NCBI RefSeq assembly: GCF_001424125.1 | Contig: NZ_LMQI01000006.1 | Span: 1 to 32,069, forward strand | Direction of reading: 5' to 3' | DNA length: 32,069 bases | From: Cellulomonas sp. Leaf395 | GTDB taxonomy: Bacteria; Actinomycetota; Actinomycetes; Actinomycetales; Cellulomonadaceae | Part shown: piece by piece, positions 1-7,556 of the stretch | Layout of the letters: each line of letters starts with the position of its first letter | How positions within the stretch are numbered: position 1 is the first letter of the stretch | Notes under the pieces: generated by a model | What the model saw: only the letters and a program-made list of their open reading frames with translations | Told to the model about the DNA's origin: nothing | Databases searched by the model: none | Program-made: the position numbers and the translations under genes

Positions 1-87
1 TAGACAGCTCCACTTCACAACCGGGGGCCTTCGTCTGTCAGACCGACTCACCGCCGAACGGCGGGACAACCTCCTTGGACATCACAG
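1..87 (-). mobile_element. IS481-like element, 5' end (partial, body lies left of the window)
   Basis: The last 20 bases (68-87) are a terminal inverted repeat matching the repeat at 31973-31992 in 19 of 20 positions. Inside the repeat the two ends diverge. The + strand frame ending at 89-91 does not give a conserved IS481 transposase C-terminus, whereas the right-hand end of the window does. I therefore read this as the opposite, upstream end of such an element, with its transposase on the - strand running out of the window. A short GC-rich palindrome (51-64) lies just inside the repeat. The assignment rests on the shared terminal repeat; no transposase codons are visible here. Confidence 0.7.
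68..87. repeat. Terminal inverted repeat of left IS end
   Basis: This 20-base IS terminus ends in ...GGACATCACAG and abuts CTAG at 88-91. Its reverse complement matches 31973-31992 with one mismatch. CTAG is a known target of IS481-type elements, so 88-91 is read as the target-site duplication. Confidence 0.75.
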
Positions 88-435
88 CTAGTCCGTGGAC
101 CGATGGGCGACGTCGACGCGCGGACGGGGGACTAGGTGCCGTTCGTCGCCCAAGGAGGCCGTCCGACCGCGGGACCGTCTCGTCACGGCGATCGTCAGCA
201 GGGCGAGCGGCGCGTTGACCAGCCCCGGTGCGCCGACCCACAGCGATTGGGTCGCGACCGCGTACGCACCCCAGAGCACCGCGTTGAGGAACAGCAGCGC
301 CTGCGTGGTCACGGAGACGCCGCGGAGCCGGTGAGGATCACTCCGGCTCTGCCAGACCAGCAGCGCCTGAGGCCACCACACGACGAGGGAGACGACCGAA
401 CCCGTGAAACCCGCGAGATCGGCAAGCTCGATCAC
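88..435 (-). CDS. SemiSWEET / PQ-loop family sugar transporter
   Basis: The 115-residue protein has three hydrophobic segments (about residues 8-28, 42-62 and 66-85) and a PQ motif in the first (P22-Q23 in a WWPQALLVW context). This is the layout of bacterial SemiSWEETs, which dimerise to form a passive membrane channel for sugars. The start is GTG at 435, with GGAG about six bases upstream; no nearby ATG fits. The last ~25 residues are polar and not conserved in the family. The TAG stop lies inside the CTAG that borders the left IS end. It is divergent from the LuxR-type gene. Substrate cannot be read from sequence; the nearby galactanase and LacI genes make a sugar plausible. Confidence 0.85.
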   Translation of the reverse strand: MIELADLAGFTGSVVSLVVWWPQALLVWQSRSDPHRLRGVSVTTQALLFLNAVLWGAYAVATQSLWVGAPGLVNAPLALLTIAVTRRSRGRTASLGDERHLVPRPRVDVAHRSTD

Positions 436-634
436 GGCAGGCTCCGGGACTGTTCTGAGCGCCGCAGCGAGTCGGGAACTTGTGCGCTCTCAACGTGTGC
501 GACGAGGATGGCAGGGGCTCTTCCGCACGCGGCCGCAGAGTCACGAAGCACTGTCATCGGCGCCGACGGAGCGCGGTCGCAACTCGCGCCGCTCGCGCAG
601 GCTCCGCCCCCGAACAGTGCCGAGGTGGCGCTCG

Positions 635-3487
635 ATGACTCCACCGGATTCTCCCGTCGACAGCTCTCCCTCGCACTACGGTCGCCTCGCAGGGCAGCGC
701 GTCGCATCGGGAAGATCACCTAGTTCTGTCCCTGACGTCGTGGGTCGGGATCCGGAGCTGAGAAGGATCCAGGACCTGCTTGATCGAGCCCGGCACGGCG
801 CCCCTGGTGCACTCGTGCTGACCGGCGAGGCCGGAATCGGCAAGACGACTCTTCTGGATGCCGCCGACCGGCTCGCTGTGGGCTTCGTCCGGCTGCGTGC
901 ACGCGGCGTGGAGTCGGAGGCGGCGCTCGATCACGTTGCGCTCCTCGAGCTACTCACACCGGTTCGCGGCCTCCTCGACGAGCTGCCGGGCCCGCAGGCC
1001 GACGCGCTCTCGGCGGCGTTGGGCTGGGGTCGCGACGCGACGGGTGGCGACCGGTTCCTCGTGGCTGCCGCGACACTCACCCTTCTGGCGTCCGCGGCCG
1101 CCACGCACCCCGTGCTCGTGCTCGTCGACGACCTGCAGTGGGTAGACCGGGAGTCGGCCGCAGCCCTGCTGCTCGCCGCACGCCGTATGCGCGACGACCC
1201 GGTCGTGTTTGTGGTCACGACGCGTTCGGGTCTGGCGACGCCCGGGCCGATCGACGGGTTGGACGTGCTGCGGCTCGCCGGTCTGCCCGCTCCGTCGGCC
1301 GCACGGCTGCTGCACGGACCGATCGCGGCCGACGTCGTCGACCGGCTCGTGGAGATGACGCAGGGAAACCCGCTCGCCCTCGTCGAGGTCGCCGACCGAC
1401 TCACGTCCGCACAGCAGGTCGGCGCCGCTCCGTTGCCTGATCCGTTACCCGTCGGTGCCCGTCTGGGCGCTGCCTACGAGCAGCTGCTGACCGACCTGTC
1501 CTCGTCCGCGTGGTGCGCTGCGCTGCTGTGCGCGGCAGACGTCAGCGGTCGCGCGTCCGTTCCCGTCGAGGCCCTGCGCCGACTCGTGACCGATCCGGGT
1601 GCAGCCCTCGACGAGGCCGAGGCGGCCGGCGTGCTGGTCCGCCTGGACGGCGCGCTCCGGTTCCGGCACCCGTTGCTCCGCACCTCCGCGCGGGCCCTGG
1701 CAACGCCGGCCGAACGACGCCGGGCGCACCTCGAGCTGGCACGTGCGCTGCCGGGGGACGCCGCGCACGCGGAGCGGACCTGGCACCTCGCCGAGGCCGC
1801 CGACGGCCCGGACGACCGGTTGGCGGACGAGCTTGTGACTGTCGCTGAGACAGACCGCACGCGGCGGGGATACGCGTCCGCGTCGGCGGCACTGCATCGA
1901 GCGGCGCTGCTCACCACCGACCCGGAGCGGGCCGCCGAGCGGCTCGCCGCCGCGGCCGGCGACGCCTTCCTCGCCGGGGACCTGGAGCGGACGCGGACGC
2001 TCGCCCGACATGTCCTCGACGGCTCGGCAGGCAGCGCCGCCCGCGGCCGGGTCCTCGGGACGCTGGGCACCCTCGAGCAGTACGCCGGGTCGGTTCCTCG
2101 CGCAGCCGACCTGCTCTCCGCGGCAGCGAGTGAGGCCGAGGGCGCGGCGCTGGTCGTGATCCTGACCGAGCTCGCGATCACCCGGTTCCAGCTCGATGAC
2201 GTCGACGGCGTCGTGGAGTGCGCGGTCCGGATTGCAGGGGCAGCGGACCCGGGGGACCTCGAGCAGCGTGCCCTGAGCGCCTTCACCCGAGGCTTCGCCC
2301 GCTTGTTCGCCGGCGACCCCGTCGCGGGACGCACGCTGCTCACCGAGTTCCTCGCGGTCGTCGAGGCTCCGCGACTGCGCGACGACCCCCGCTTCCTGCC
2401 GCACCTCTGCCTCGCGGTCGGGTTGCTCGGGGACGCGCTCGGCGCCGACGTCGTGGCCTCGGCGGAACGTCGGCTCGCGCGGGCACGCGAGCAGGGTGCC
2501 GTCGGTCTGCTGGTCCCCGTCCTGTCGCTCATGGCAGCCGGTCGCGCGATGCTCGGCGACCATCGCGGTGCGTTCGCCGACGCCGGGGAGGCCGTCGAGC
2601 TCGGCGAACAGCTCGGGTACGTCGCGGACACCGCCTACGGGGAGGAGATGCTCGCCTGGCAGTCGGCCGCTCGGGGGCTCCATGACGACGCGCGAGCGGC
2701 GCTGCAGCGTGCGCGGGAGCTTGTCGTGCGGGCCGGTACGGCACCGTTTGCCGCCCACCACGCGATCACAGCGGCTTTCTGCGCACTGAGCGCTGGCGAC
2801 GCGGCACGCGCAGTCACCCTGCTCGAGGAGAGGATGGCCGCAGACGGCGGCATCGGCGCCGGCGGCGAGCCGCTCGGTGTCGCGCCCACTCTCGTCGAGG
2901 CGTACCTGGCGCTCGGACGCACCGACGACGCCACCGCCCTGGCCGAGCGTTTCGCCACGGCCACTCCGCCGGGGGCGTCGCCGCTCTCCCTCGCGCTCGT
3001 CGCACGCTGCGCAGCGCTCGTCGCCGTCGATCTGGAGGCGGCAGTGACGAGCTACGAGGCCGCACTCGTCGCGCACGCCGAGGCGTTCGAGGCGTTCGAG
3101 GAGGCCCGGACGCGACTGCTGTACGGCTCGGCCCTGCGTCGCGCCGGGCATCGGGTGGCCGCTCGGGCACAGCTCAGTCCAGCCCTCGAGGCATTCGCCA
3201 CGATGGACCTGACGGCCTGGGAGCGTGCGGCCGCGGACGAGCTCGCTGCGACCGGCATCTCGGTCCGACGGGACCGCGGAACGGCCCCGGAGGCGCTCAC
3301 GTCCCAGGAGTCCCGGGTCGCGATGCTGGTGGCCAGGGGGTTGTCCAACCGCGAGGTGGCCGCGGCGCTCTTCCTCAGTCCTCGGACGGTCGAGCACCAC
3401 CTCGCGAGCGTCTTTCGCAAACGTGGGTTCAGGTCGAGGACGGAGGTGGCCGTGGCCTTCTCGTCCGCCGAGCGGCCCACGCTCTAG
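635..3487 (+). CDS. LAL-type LuxR family transcriptional regulator with N-terminal ATPase domain
   Basis: A 950-residue STAND/AAA-type regulator of the LAL (large ATP-binding LuxR) class. A P-loop domain opens the protein, with Walker A GEAGIGKT at residues 64-71 and Walker B LVLVDD at 161-166 followed by LQWVD. A long alanine-rich helical, TPR-like region follows (about 400-870). A LuxR/GerE helix-turn-helix closes it (about 888-940: LTSQE, GLSNREVA, LSPRTVEHHL). The family switches on target promoters after ligand and ATP binding. ATG 635 is chosen because GAGG lies nine bases upstream and the 77 upstream codons look non-coding (Arg/Ser-rich); the frame is open back to 404. Neighbours give no clear target, though maltose or other sugar genes are common targets in the family. 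Confidence 0.9.
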   Translation: MTPPDSPVDSSPSHYGRLAGQRVASGRSPSSVPDVVGRDPELRRIQDLLDRARHGAPGALVLTGEAGIGKTTLLDAADRLAVGFVRLRARGVESEAALDHVALLELLTPVRGLLDELPGPQADALSAALGWGRDATGGDRFLVAAATLTLLASAAATHPVLVLVDDLQWVDRESAAALLLAARRMRDDPVVFVVTTRSGLATPGPIDGLDVLRLAGLPAPSAARLLHGPIAADVVDRLVEMTQGNPLALVEVADRLTSAQQVGAAPLPDPLPVGARLGAAYEQLLTDLSSSAWCAALLCAADVSGRASVPVEALRRLVTDPGAALDEAEAAGVLVRLDGALRFRHPLLRTSARALATPAERRRAHLELARALPGDAAHAERTWHLAEAADGPDDRLADELVTVAETDRTRRGYASASAALHRAALLTTDPERAAERLAAAAGDAFLAGDLERTRTLARHVLDGSAGSAARGRVLGTLGTLEQYAGSVPRAADLLSAAASEAEGAALVVILTELAITRFQLDDVDGVVECAVRIAGAADPGDLEQRALSAFTRGFARLFAGDPVAGRTLLTEFLAVVEAPRLRDDPRFLPHLCLAVGLLGDALGADVVASAERRLARAREQGAVGLLVPVLSLMAAGRAMLGDHRGAFADAGEAVELGEQLGYVADTAYGEEMLAWQSAARGLHDDARAALQRARELVVRAGTAPFAAHHAITAAFCALSAGDAARAVTLLEERMAADGGIGAGGEPLGVAPTLVEAYLALGRTDDATALAERFATATPPGASPLSLALVARCAALVAVDLEAAVTSYEAALVAHAEAFEAFEEARTRLLYGSALRRAGHRVAARAQLSPALEAFATMDLTAWERAAADELAATGISVRRDRGTAPEALTSQESRVAMLVARGLSNREVAAALFLSPRTVEHHLASVFRKRGFRSRTEVAVAFSSAERPTL

Positions 3488-3510
3488 GCCGAGACGTCAA
3501 CGTCCCGGCC
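3487..3510 (+). terminator. Hairpin after LuxR-type gene
   Basis: GGCCG/CGGCC and GACG/CGTC arms separated by one mismatch, with a TCAA loop, begin right at the stop codon. There is no T-run. It is a possible intrinsic terminator. Confidence 0.45.
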
Positions 3511-3650
3511 GGCTACGCACACGTCAGTGATCGCGGGGGCGCTGCTCTCGATCGGTCCCCTCGCACTGCTGTCCCTCACCCTTCAGGGGTACCGAACGGT
3601 CGACCTCGCCGCCAGCGCGGCCAAGGCGCTCTCTGTGGACCCCGTTCCCC

Positions 3651-3656
3651 TAGAGT
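3651..3656 (+). promoter_or_regulatory. -10 box (TAGAGT) for a leaderless lacI-type mRNA
   Basis: TAGAGT fits the actinobacterial TANNNT -10. Eight bases separate it from ATG 3665, so transcription would start at or next to the start codon. No convincing -35 or Shine-Dalgarno sequence is seen. Confidence 0.5.
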
Positions 3657-3664
3657 CTCGTGCG

Positions 3665-4705
3665 ATGGGACCGACGACCGCGCCGCGCAAACGCCCGACG
3701 ATCCGTGACGTCGCGGCTGCGGCCGGCGTGTCCCGGGGCACCGTCTCGCGTGTCATCAACGGTGGGCGCTGGGTGTCCCCGGACTCGCTCGCGGCCGTCG
3801 AGAAGGCGATCCGGACCACCGGCTACTCCGCCAACCCGCACGCCCGCAGGCTGGTCACCGGACGGTCGAACTCGGTGGCGTTCCTGCTCACCGAACCTCA
3901 GCACCTGCTCTTCGAGGACCCGAACTTCTCGATCCTTCTGCGGGGAGCCGCCCAGGCGTTGGCCGCACGCGGCATGCCGCTCCTGCTGATGGTCGCGGGG
4001 ACCCCCGAAGAGCAGAAGCAGGTCTCGTCCTACGTCGGCGCCGGGCACGTCGACGGCGTCCTCGCGATCTCGTCGCACAGCGGCAACCCCCTGCTCGCGG
4101 CGCTGGTGCGGCAGGGCATCCCGATGATCTCCTGCGGCATCCCGCTCGGCTTCGAGGGCAGCCTCGGCTACGTCGCCGCCGACGACCTCGGCGGCGGGCG
4201 GCGGATGACGCGGCACCTGCTCGACCTCGGCCGCACCAGGATCGCGACGATCTCCGGACCCCTGGACACCCCCGGGGGCAGGCTCCGCCTCGAGGGCTAC
4301 CGCGACGAGCTCGGGTCGCTCTACGACGGGTCGCTCGTGACTCACGGCGACTACTCGCGCGACGGTGGCGCGGCAGCGATGCGGACGCTCCTCGAGCGCC
4401 GGCCCGACATCGACGCGGTCTTCGTGGCCTCCGACCTGATGGCTGCGGGTGCCCTGCAGGTGCTCCGCGAGGCCGGCAGACGCGTCCCGCAGGACGTCGC
4501 GGTCGGAGGTTTCGACGACTCCGGGCTCGCAGCGACGCTCGACCCGCCGCTCACCACCATGCGTCAGCCGCTAGAACGGATCGCCGGCGAGATGGTGCGG
4601 CTGCTGATCGACCTCGTCGAGGGCGGAGAGCCGGCCGCCGTCACGCTGCCGACCTCGCTCGTCGTGCGCGCCAGCACAGGGCCGGTTGCTTCGACCCGTT
4701 CCTGA
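3665..4705 (+). CDS. LacI family transcriptional repressor
   Basis: A 346-residue protein of normal LacI length. The N-terminal helix-turn-helix and hinge are clear (residues ~12-35: TIRDVAAAAGVSRGTVSRVINGG). It is followed by a periplasmic-binding-protein-like effector domain containing the typical VFVASDLMAAGALQVLREAGRRVPQDVAVGGFDDS stretch, here spanning the dimer and sugar-binding region. The frame is open from 3527, but the HTH position and a TANNNT box eight bases upstream support ATG 3665. It sits 241 bases before the galactanase gene on the same strand. A LacI-type palindrome overlaps the expected start of that transcript, so it probably represses galactan use and is released by galactose or galacto-oligosaccharides. 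The effector is inferred. Confidence 0.93.
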   Translation: MGPTTAPRKRPTIRDVAAAAGVSRGTVSRVINGGRWVSPDSLAAVEKAIRTTGYSANPHARRLVTGRSNSVAFLLTEPQHLLFEDPNFSILLRGAAQALAARGMPLLLMVAGTPEEQKQVSSYVGAGHVDGVLAISSHSGNPLLAALVRQGIPMISCGIPLGFEGSLGYVAADDLGGGRRMTRHLLDLGRTRIATISGPLDTPGGRLRLEGYRDELGSLYDGSLVTHGDYSRDGGAAAMRTLLERRPDIDAVFVASDLMAAGALQVLREAGRRVPQDVAVGGFDDSGLAATLDPPLTTMRQPLERIAGEMVRLLIDLVEGGEPAAVTLPTSLVVRASTGPVASTRS

Positions 4706-4869
4706 CGAGCGGGATCACGCCGACGGCCGGTCCCAGCCGCCCAGTGGTCGATCTGCACGACAGGCGTCTCCTCGACGTCGCACTGTCCTCAGAGCGATCC
4801 GCCTGCTCGGGGCCCTGAGAGGGAGAAGACTGTGCACGCTCCCACCCACTGCCGGATGCACGCGCGATC

Positions 4870-4899
4870 TTGACGCTTCCTCTCCTGCGCTCGTACCGT
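4870..4899 (+). promoter_or_regulatory. Candidate promoter of the galactanase gene
   Basis: TTGACG at 4870-4875 and TACCGT at 4894-4899 are 18 bases apart, a good match to the housekeeping actinobacterial pattern. The predicted start is near 4906, just before the operator-like palindrome. Confidence 0.6.
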
Positions 4900-4909
4900 C
4901 GCTCTGTGC

Positions 4910-4923
4910 TGTGCACGTGCACA
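4910..4923. promoter_or_regulatory. LacI-type operator candidate (14-bp perfect palindrome)
   Basis: TGTGCACGTGCACA is a perfect palindrome with a central CpG, the hallmark of LacI/GalR operators. It lies ten bases after the -10 box and 23 bases before the galactanase start, a classic repressing position. A half-site (TGTGCACG) also occurs at 4831-4838. Confidence 0.65.
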
Positions 4924-4946
4924 CCCCAATGAGACAAGGACGTCCC

Positions 4947-6878
4947 ATGCAGCCGATCAGCCGACGCCGAACCTCCACCCTCGCCCTTCTCGCCGCAGGA
5001 GCCCTCGTCCTCGGCAGCGCAGGCGCCGCCCCGGCCGAGGAACCCGACGGCCTGGTCAACTTCGCACCTGTCCGCAGCAACCTCGCCGCGAAACCCTGGG
5101 TCACGGTGAGCGCCACCGCGGCGCAGGCTGCTGCGGGACTGGCCGTCGACGGCGATCCGGCGACCGCGTGGACCACGCGCGGCGAGCGTCCGCACAGCCT
5201 CGTCCTCGACCTCGGCGGTGCGTACGACAACATCCGGAAGATCGGCCTCGTCTTCCCCGACGCTCACGGCACCTACCAGTACGTGGTCGAGGCATCCGGC
5301 GACGGGGACACCTGGCAGACCCTCGTCGACCGCTCGGCGAACGACCAGCCGGGTCGCGGTGAGGAGCACCTCGTCGCGCACCCGGGGATCGCCTTCCTGC
5401 GCGTCACCGTCATCGACGCTTCGCCGGGCGCCGTCGCCGGCATCAGCGAGCTGTCCGTCTGGAACTACCTGCGCGACGACGTCGTGCTCGGCGCGGACAT
5501 CTCGTACGCCGACCAGAACGACGCACAGGGCCTGACCTACGTCGTGGACGAGGGCGCCGAGCCGGTGCCGATCCTCGAGGCGGCGGCCGACGCCGGCATG
5601 GAGTACATCCGCCTGCGCGTCTTCAACGACCCGCGTGACGAGAAGACGGGCGAGTACCTCGAGCCCGCGTACCAGAGCCCGGAGCGCACCCTCGACGTGG
5701 CGCGCAAGGTCGTCGAGCAGGGCATGGGCCTGGGCATCGACCTGCACTACGCCGACTCGTGGGCCGACCCGAGCAAGCAGGCGAAGCCCACGGCTTGGCA
5801 CGAGCTGCCCTTCGAGGAGCTGACCCAGGCGGTCTACGACTACACGTACGCGACCGTGGACGCGCTCGTCGCGCAGGGCACCGCTCCCGACAAGGTCGCG
5901 GTGGGCAACGAGCTCATCAACGGGTTCATGTGGGGGAGCGAGCGTCCGCAGCCCTGGTTCGACGACGCGGCGTGGTGCGGCACGTGCTACTTCAACCACG
6001 ACCCGTCGTTCGTCTCGCAGCCCGGCGGCGCCCTGCTGTGGGACTACTGGGGCTCGGACGACCCGGCCGAGCAGGCCGCCTACGACGCCGCCTGGGACCG
6101 GTTCACCACCCTCCAGGCGTCAGGCATCGCGGCCGTCCGGGACGTCTCGGCGGCTCACGGCGAGGACATCCAGGTCGAGACCCACGTGATCATCGACAAC
6201 GGGCGGGTCGACAAGACGCTCGAGTTCTGGGACCAGTTCCTCACCCGGCTCAACGCCAAGGGCCAGGACATCGACGTCATCGCGCACTCCTACTACCCCG
6301 AGTGGCACGGGACGCCTGAGCACTACGAGGCGAACCTGCACCAGGTCGCCGCGGCCCACCCGGGCTACGCGATGGAGATCGCCGAGACGTCGCACCAGTC
6401 GAACGACTGGGACGGCCTCCCGGTCCCGAACTCGCCCTACCCCAAGACCGCGGAGGGCGCGGGCCTCTTCCTCCAGGACGTCTTCCGGATCGCGAACGAC
6501 CTGCCCGACAACCGCGGCGCCGGCGTCCTGGTCTGGGAGCCTGCGAACTGGCAGGAGATGATCGACTGGTCGAGCAGCGCCTGGCCGGTGCTCACGTTCC
6601 ACGAGACGATCGAGGTCTACGAGGCCAGCGACGCCGAGTTCGTGGTCGCCGACACCGTCTACCGGACGATCCGCACCTCGGGCGCGCTCGAGCTGCCGGC
6701 GACCGTCGACGTCCTCGACGCCGACAACACGCTCCACGCGGTGCCCGTGACCTGGAACGCGGTCCCCGCCGGCGCGACGGCCACCCCCGGACAGTTCGTC
6801 GTCGCCGGCACCACCGCCGAGCACGGTCCGGTGACCGCGGTCGTCGACGTCGTCCGGAGAGCGCTCGTCAACCCCTGA
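4947..6878 (+). CDS. Secreted arabinogalactan endo-beta-1,4-galactanase (GH53)
   Basis: The 643-residue enzyme cleaves beta-1,4-galactan side chains of pectin (type I arabinogalactan) outside the cell. A signal peptide covers residues 1-30 (SRRR, hydrophobic core, APA cleavage site). Residues ~35-175 form an F5/8-type-C-like beta-sandwich (AVDGDPATAWTT, LVLDLGG). The GH53 barrel runs from about 178 to 560 (GADISYADQ, YIRLRVFNDPR, HYADSWADP). The predicted acid/base is E322 in VGNEL and the nucleophile E480 in IAETSH. A C-terminal Ig-like domain (about 570-640) resembles the Big_4 type. ATG 4947 is preferred over ATG 4929 because AAGGA lies six bases before it. The preceding LacI gene and operator suggest substrate induction. 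Confidence 0.93.
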   Translation: MQPISRRRTSTLALLAAGALVLGSAGAAPAEEPDGLVNFAPVRSNLAAKPWVTVSATAAQAAAGLAVDGDPATAWTTRGERPHSLVLDLGGAYDNIRKIGLVFPDAHGTYQYVVEASGDGDTWQTLVDRSANDQPGRGEEHLVAHPGIAFLRVTVIDASPGAVAGISELSVWNYLRDDVVLGADISYADQNDAQGLTYVVDEGAEPVPILEAAADAGMEYIRLRVFNDPRDEKTGEYLEPAYQSPERTLDVARKVVEQGMGLGIDLHYADSWADPSKQAKPTAWHELPFEELTQAVYDYTYATVDALVAQGTAPDKVAVGNELINGFMWGSERPQPWFDDAAWCGTCYFNHDPSFVSQPGGALLWDYWGSDDPAEQAAYDAAWDRFTTLQASGIAAVRDVSAAHGEDIQVETHVIIDNGRVDKTLEFWDQFLTRLNAKGQDIDVIAHSYYPEWHGTPEHYEANLHQVAAAHPGYAMEIAETSHQSNDWDGLPVPNSPYPKTAEGAGLFLQDVFRIANDLPDNRGAGVLVWEPANWQEMIDWSSSAWPVLTFHETIEVYEASDAEFVVADTVYRTIRTSGALELPATVDVLDADNTLHAVPVTWNAVPAGATATPGQFVVAGTTAEHGPVTAVVDVVRRALVNP

Positions 6879-6892
6879 GCGCTCCACGCACG

Positions 6893-6925
6893 ACCGGCGG
6901 TGGCCCCTCGCGGGCCACCGCCGGT
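6893..6925 (+). terminator. Strong hairpin terminator after galactanase gene
   Basis: A perfect 14-base stem (6893-6906 with 6912-6925) and a 5-base CTCGC loop lie 14 bases after the stop codon. There is no T-run, as is usual in high-GC actinobacteria. Confidence 0.8.
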
Positions 6926-7076
6926 GTGGCCCAGCGTCGCCGCCCCCGCTGAATGCTGGGCAGCCACCTCACGTCGAGTCGACGATGCTGTACGACCTGC
7001 TCCCAGGCCGTAGCGCGCGGGTTGCTGCGCCTCCGCACCAGCGACAGGTGCTCTGCGAGCGGAGTGCTAGGTGCAC

Positions 7077-7499
7077 CTAGACGGGGTTGCTGACCGGCTG
7101 CGGGAGCACACCGTGCGCGCGAGCGTCCTCCAGGATCGTGGCCGCGTACTCGGTCTGTCGCAGGTAGTCCAACAGCGTCTGGCGGCTCTTCGTCAGGCAC
7201 GCGATCCGCTCGTCGAGCCCGGTGAGCTCGTCGGCGAGCATCTCGGCGACCTGCCGCGGGCAGGACGCCGCGACGTCCTTGGCCTGGGTCTCCTCGAGGT
7301 CGAGCAGCACCTTGGCCAGCCGGGTCGGCACGCCGGCGCGCACGAGGCCGACCACGTGCAGGACGCGTTCGACGTCACGCTCGTCGTAGGTGCGGTACGT
7401 GTTGGTGGTGCGGGCCGGGGCGATGAGCCCTTGGTCCTCGTAGTACCGCAGCAGCCGGGTGGAGACGCCGGTACGGCGGGACAGCTCACCGATCTTCAC
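7077..7499 (-). CDS. MerR family transcriptional regulator
   Basis: A 140-residue regulator with an N-terminal winged helix-turn-helix (residues 1-70: KIGELSRRTGVSTRLLRYYEDQGLI, TYRTYDERDVERVLHVVGL). It is followed by the long dimerisation helix and a short effector tail. A single cysteine (CPRQ) and no paired metal-binding cysteines argue against a metal sensor and favour the drug- or stress-sensing branch. The GTG start at 7499 has GGAGGAA just upstream. It is divergent from an MFS exporter, and a 19-20 base spacer promoter with a dyad lies between them. It therefore probably activates that exporter by DNA twisting, as MerR proteins do. Confidence 0.9.
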   Translation of the reverse strand: MKIGELSRRTGVSTRLLRYYEDQGLIAPARTTNTYRTYDERDVERVLHVVGLVRAGVPTRLAKVLLDLEETQAKDVAASCPRQVAEMLADELTGLDERIACLTKSRQTLLDYLRQTEYAATILEDARAHGVLPQPVSNPV

Positions 7500-7517
7500 G
7501 ATCTTCCTCCGATCCCC

Positions 7518-7549
7518 TTGACCTTCACACTGATGTCAAAGTCTAGCGT
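7518..7549 (+). promoter_or_regulatory. MerR-type promoter with over-long spacer and dyad
   Basis: TTGACC (7518-7523) and TAGCGT (7544-7549) are 20 bases apart, longer than the usual 17-18, as MerR-activated promoters are. The spacer holds an imperfect dyad (ACCTTCAC ... GTCAAAGT, six of eight matching). ATG 7557 follows the -10 by seven bases, implying a leaderless message. Confidence 0.7.
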
Positions 7550-7556
7550 CACAGGC

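Noticed and set aside
2..91. + strand frame ending at 89-91 as a second transposase C-terminus
   Set aside because: Only the final residues, encoded in the terminal repeat, agree; the preceding residues lack the HSALGG-PP block, so this is the other IS end.
404..634. 77-codon N-terminal extension of the LuxR-type regulator
   Set aside because: The composition is non-coding-like, there is no similarity to the family, and ATG 635 has a GAGG site.
1445..3400. 651-codon - strand frame opposite the LuxR-type gene
   Set aside because: The + strand has clear Walker and helix-turn-helix motifs and normal codon use.
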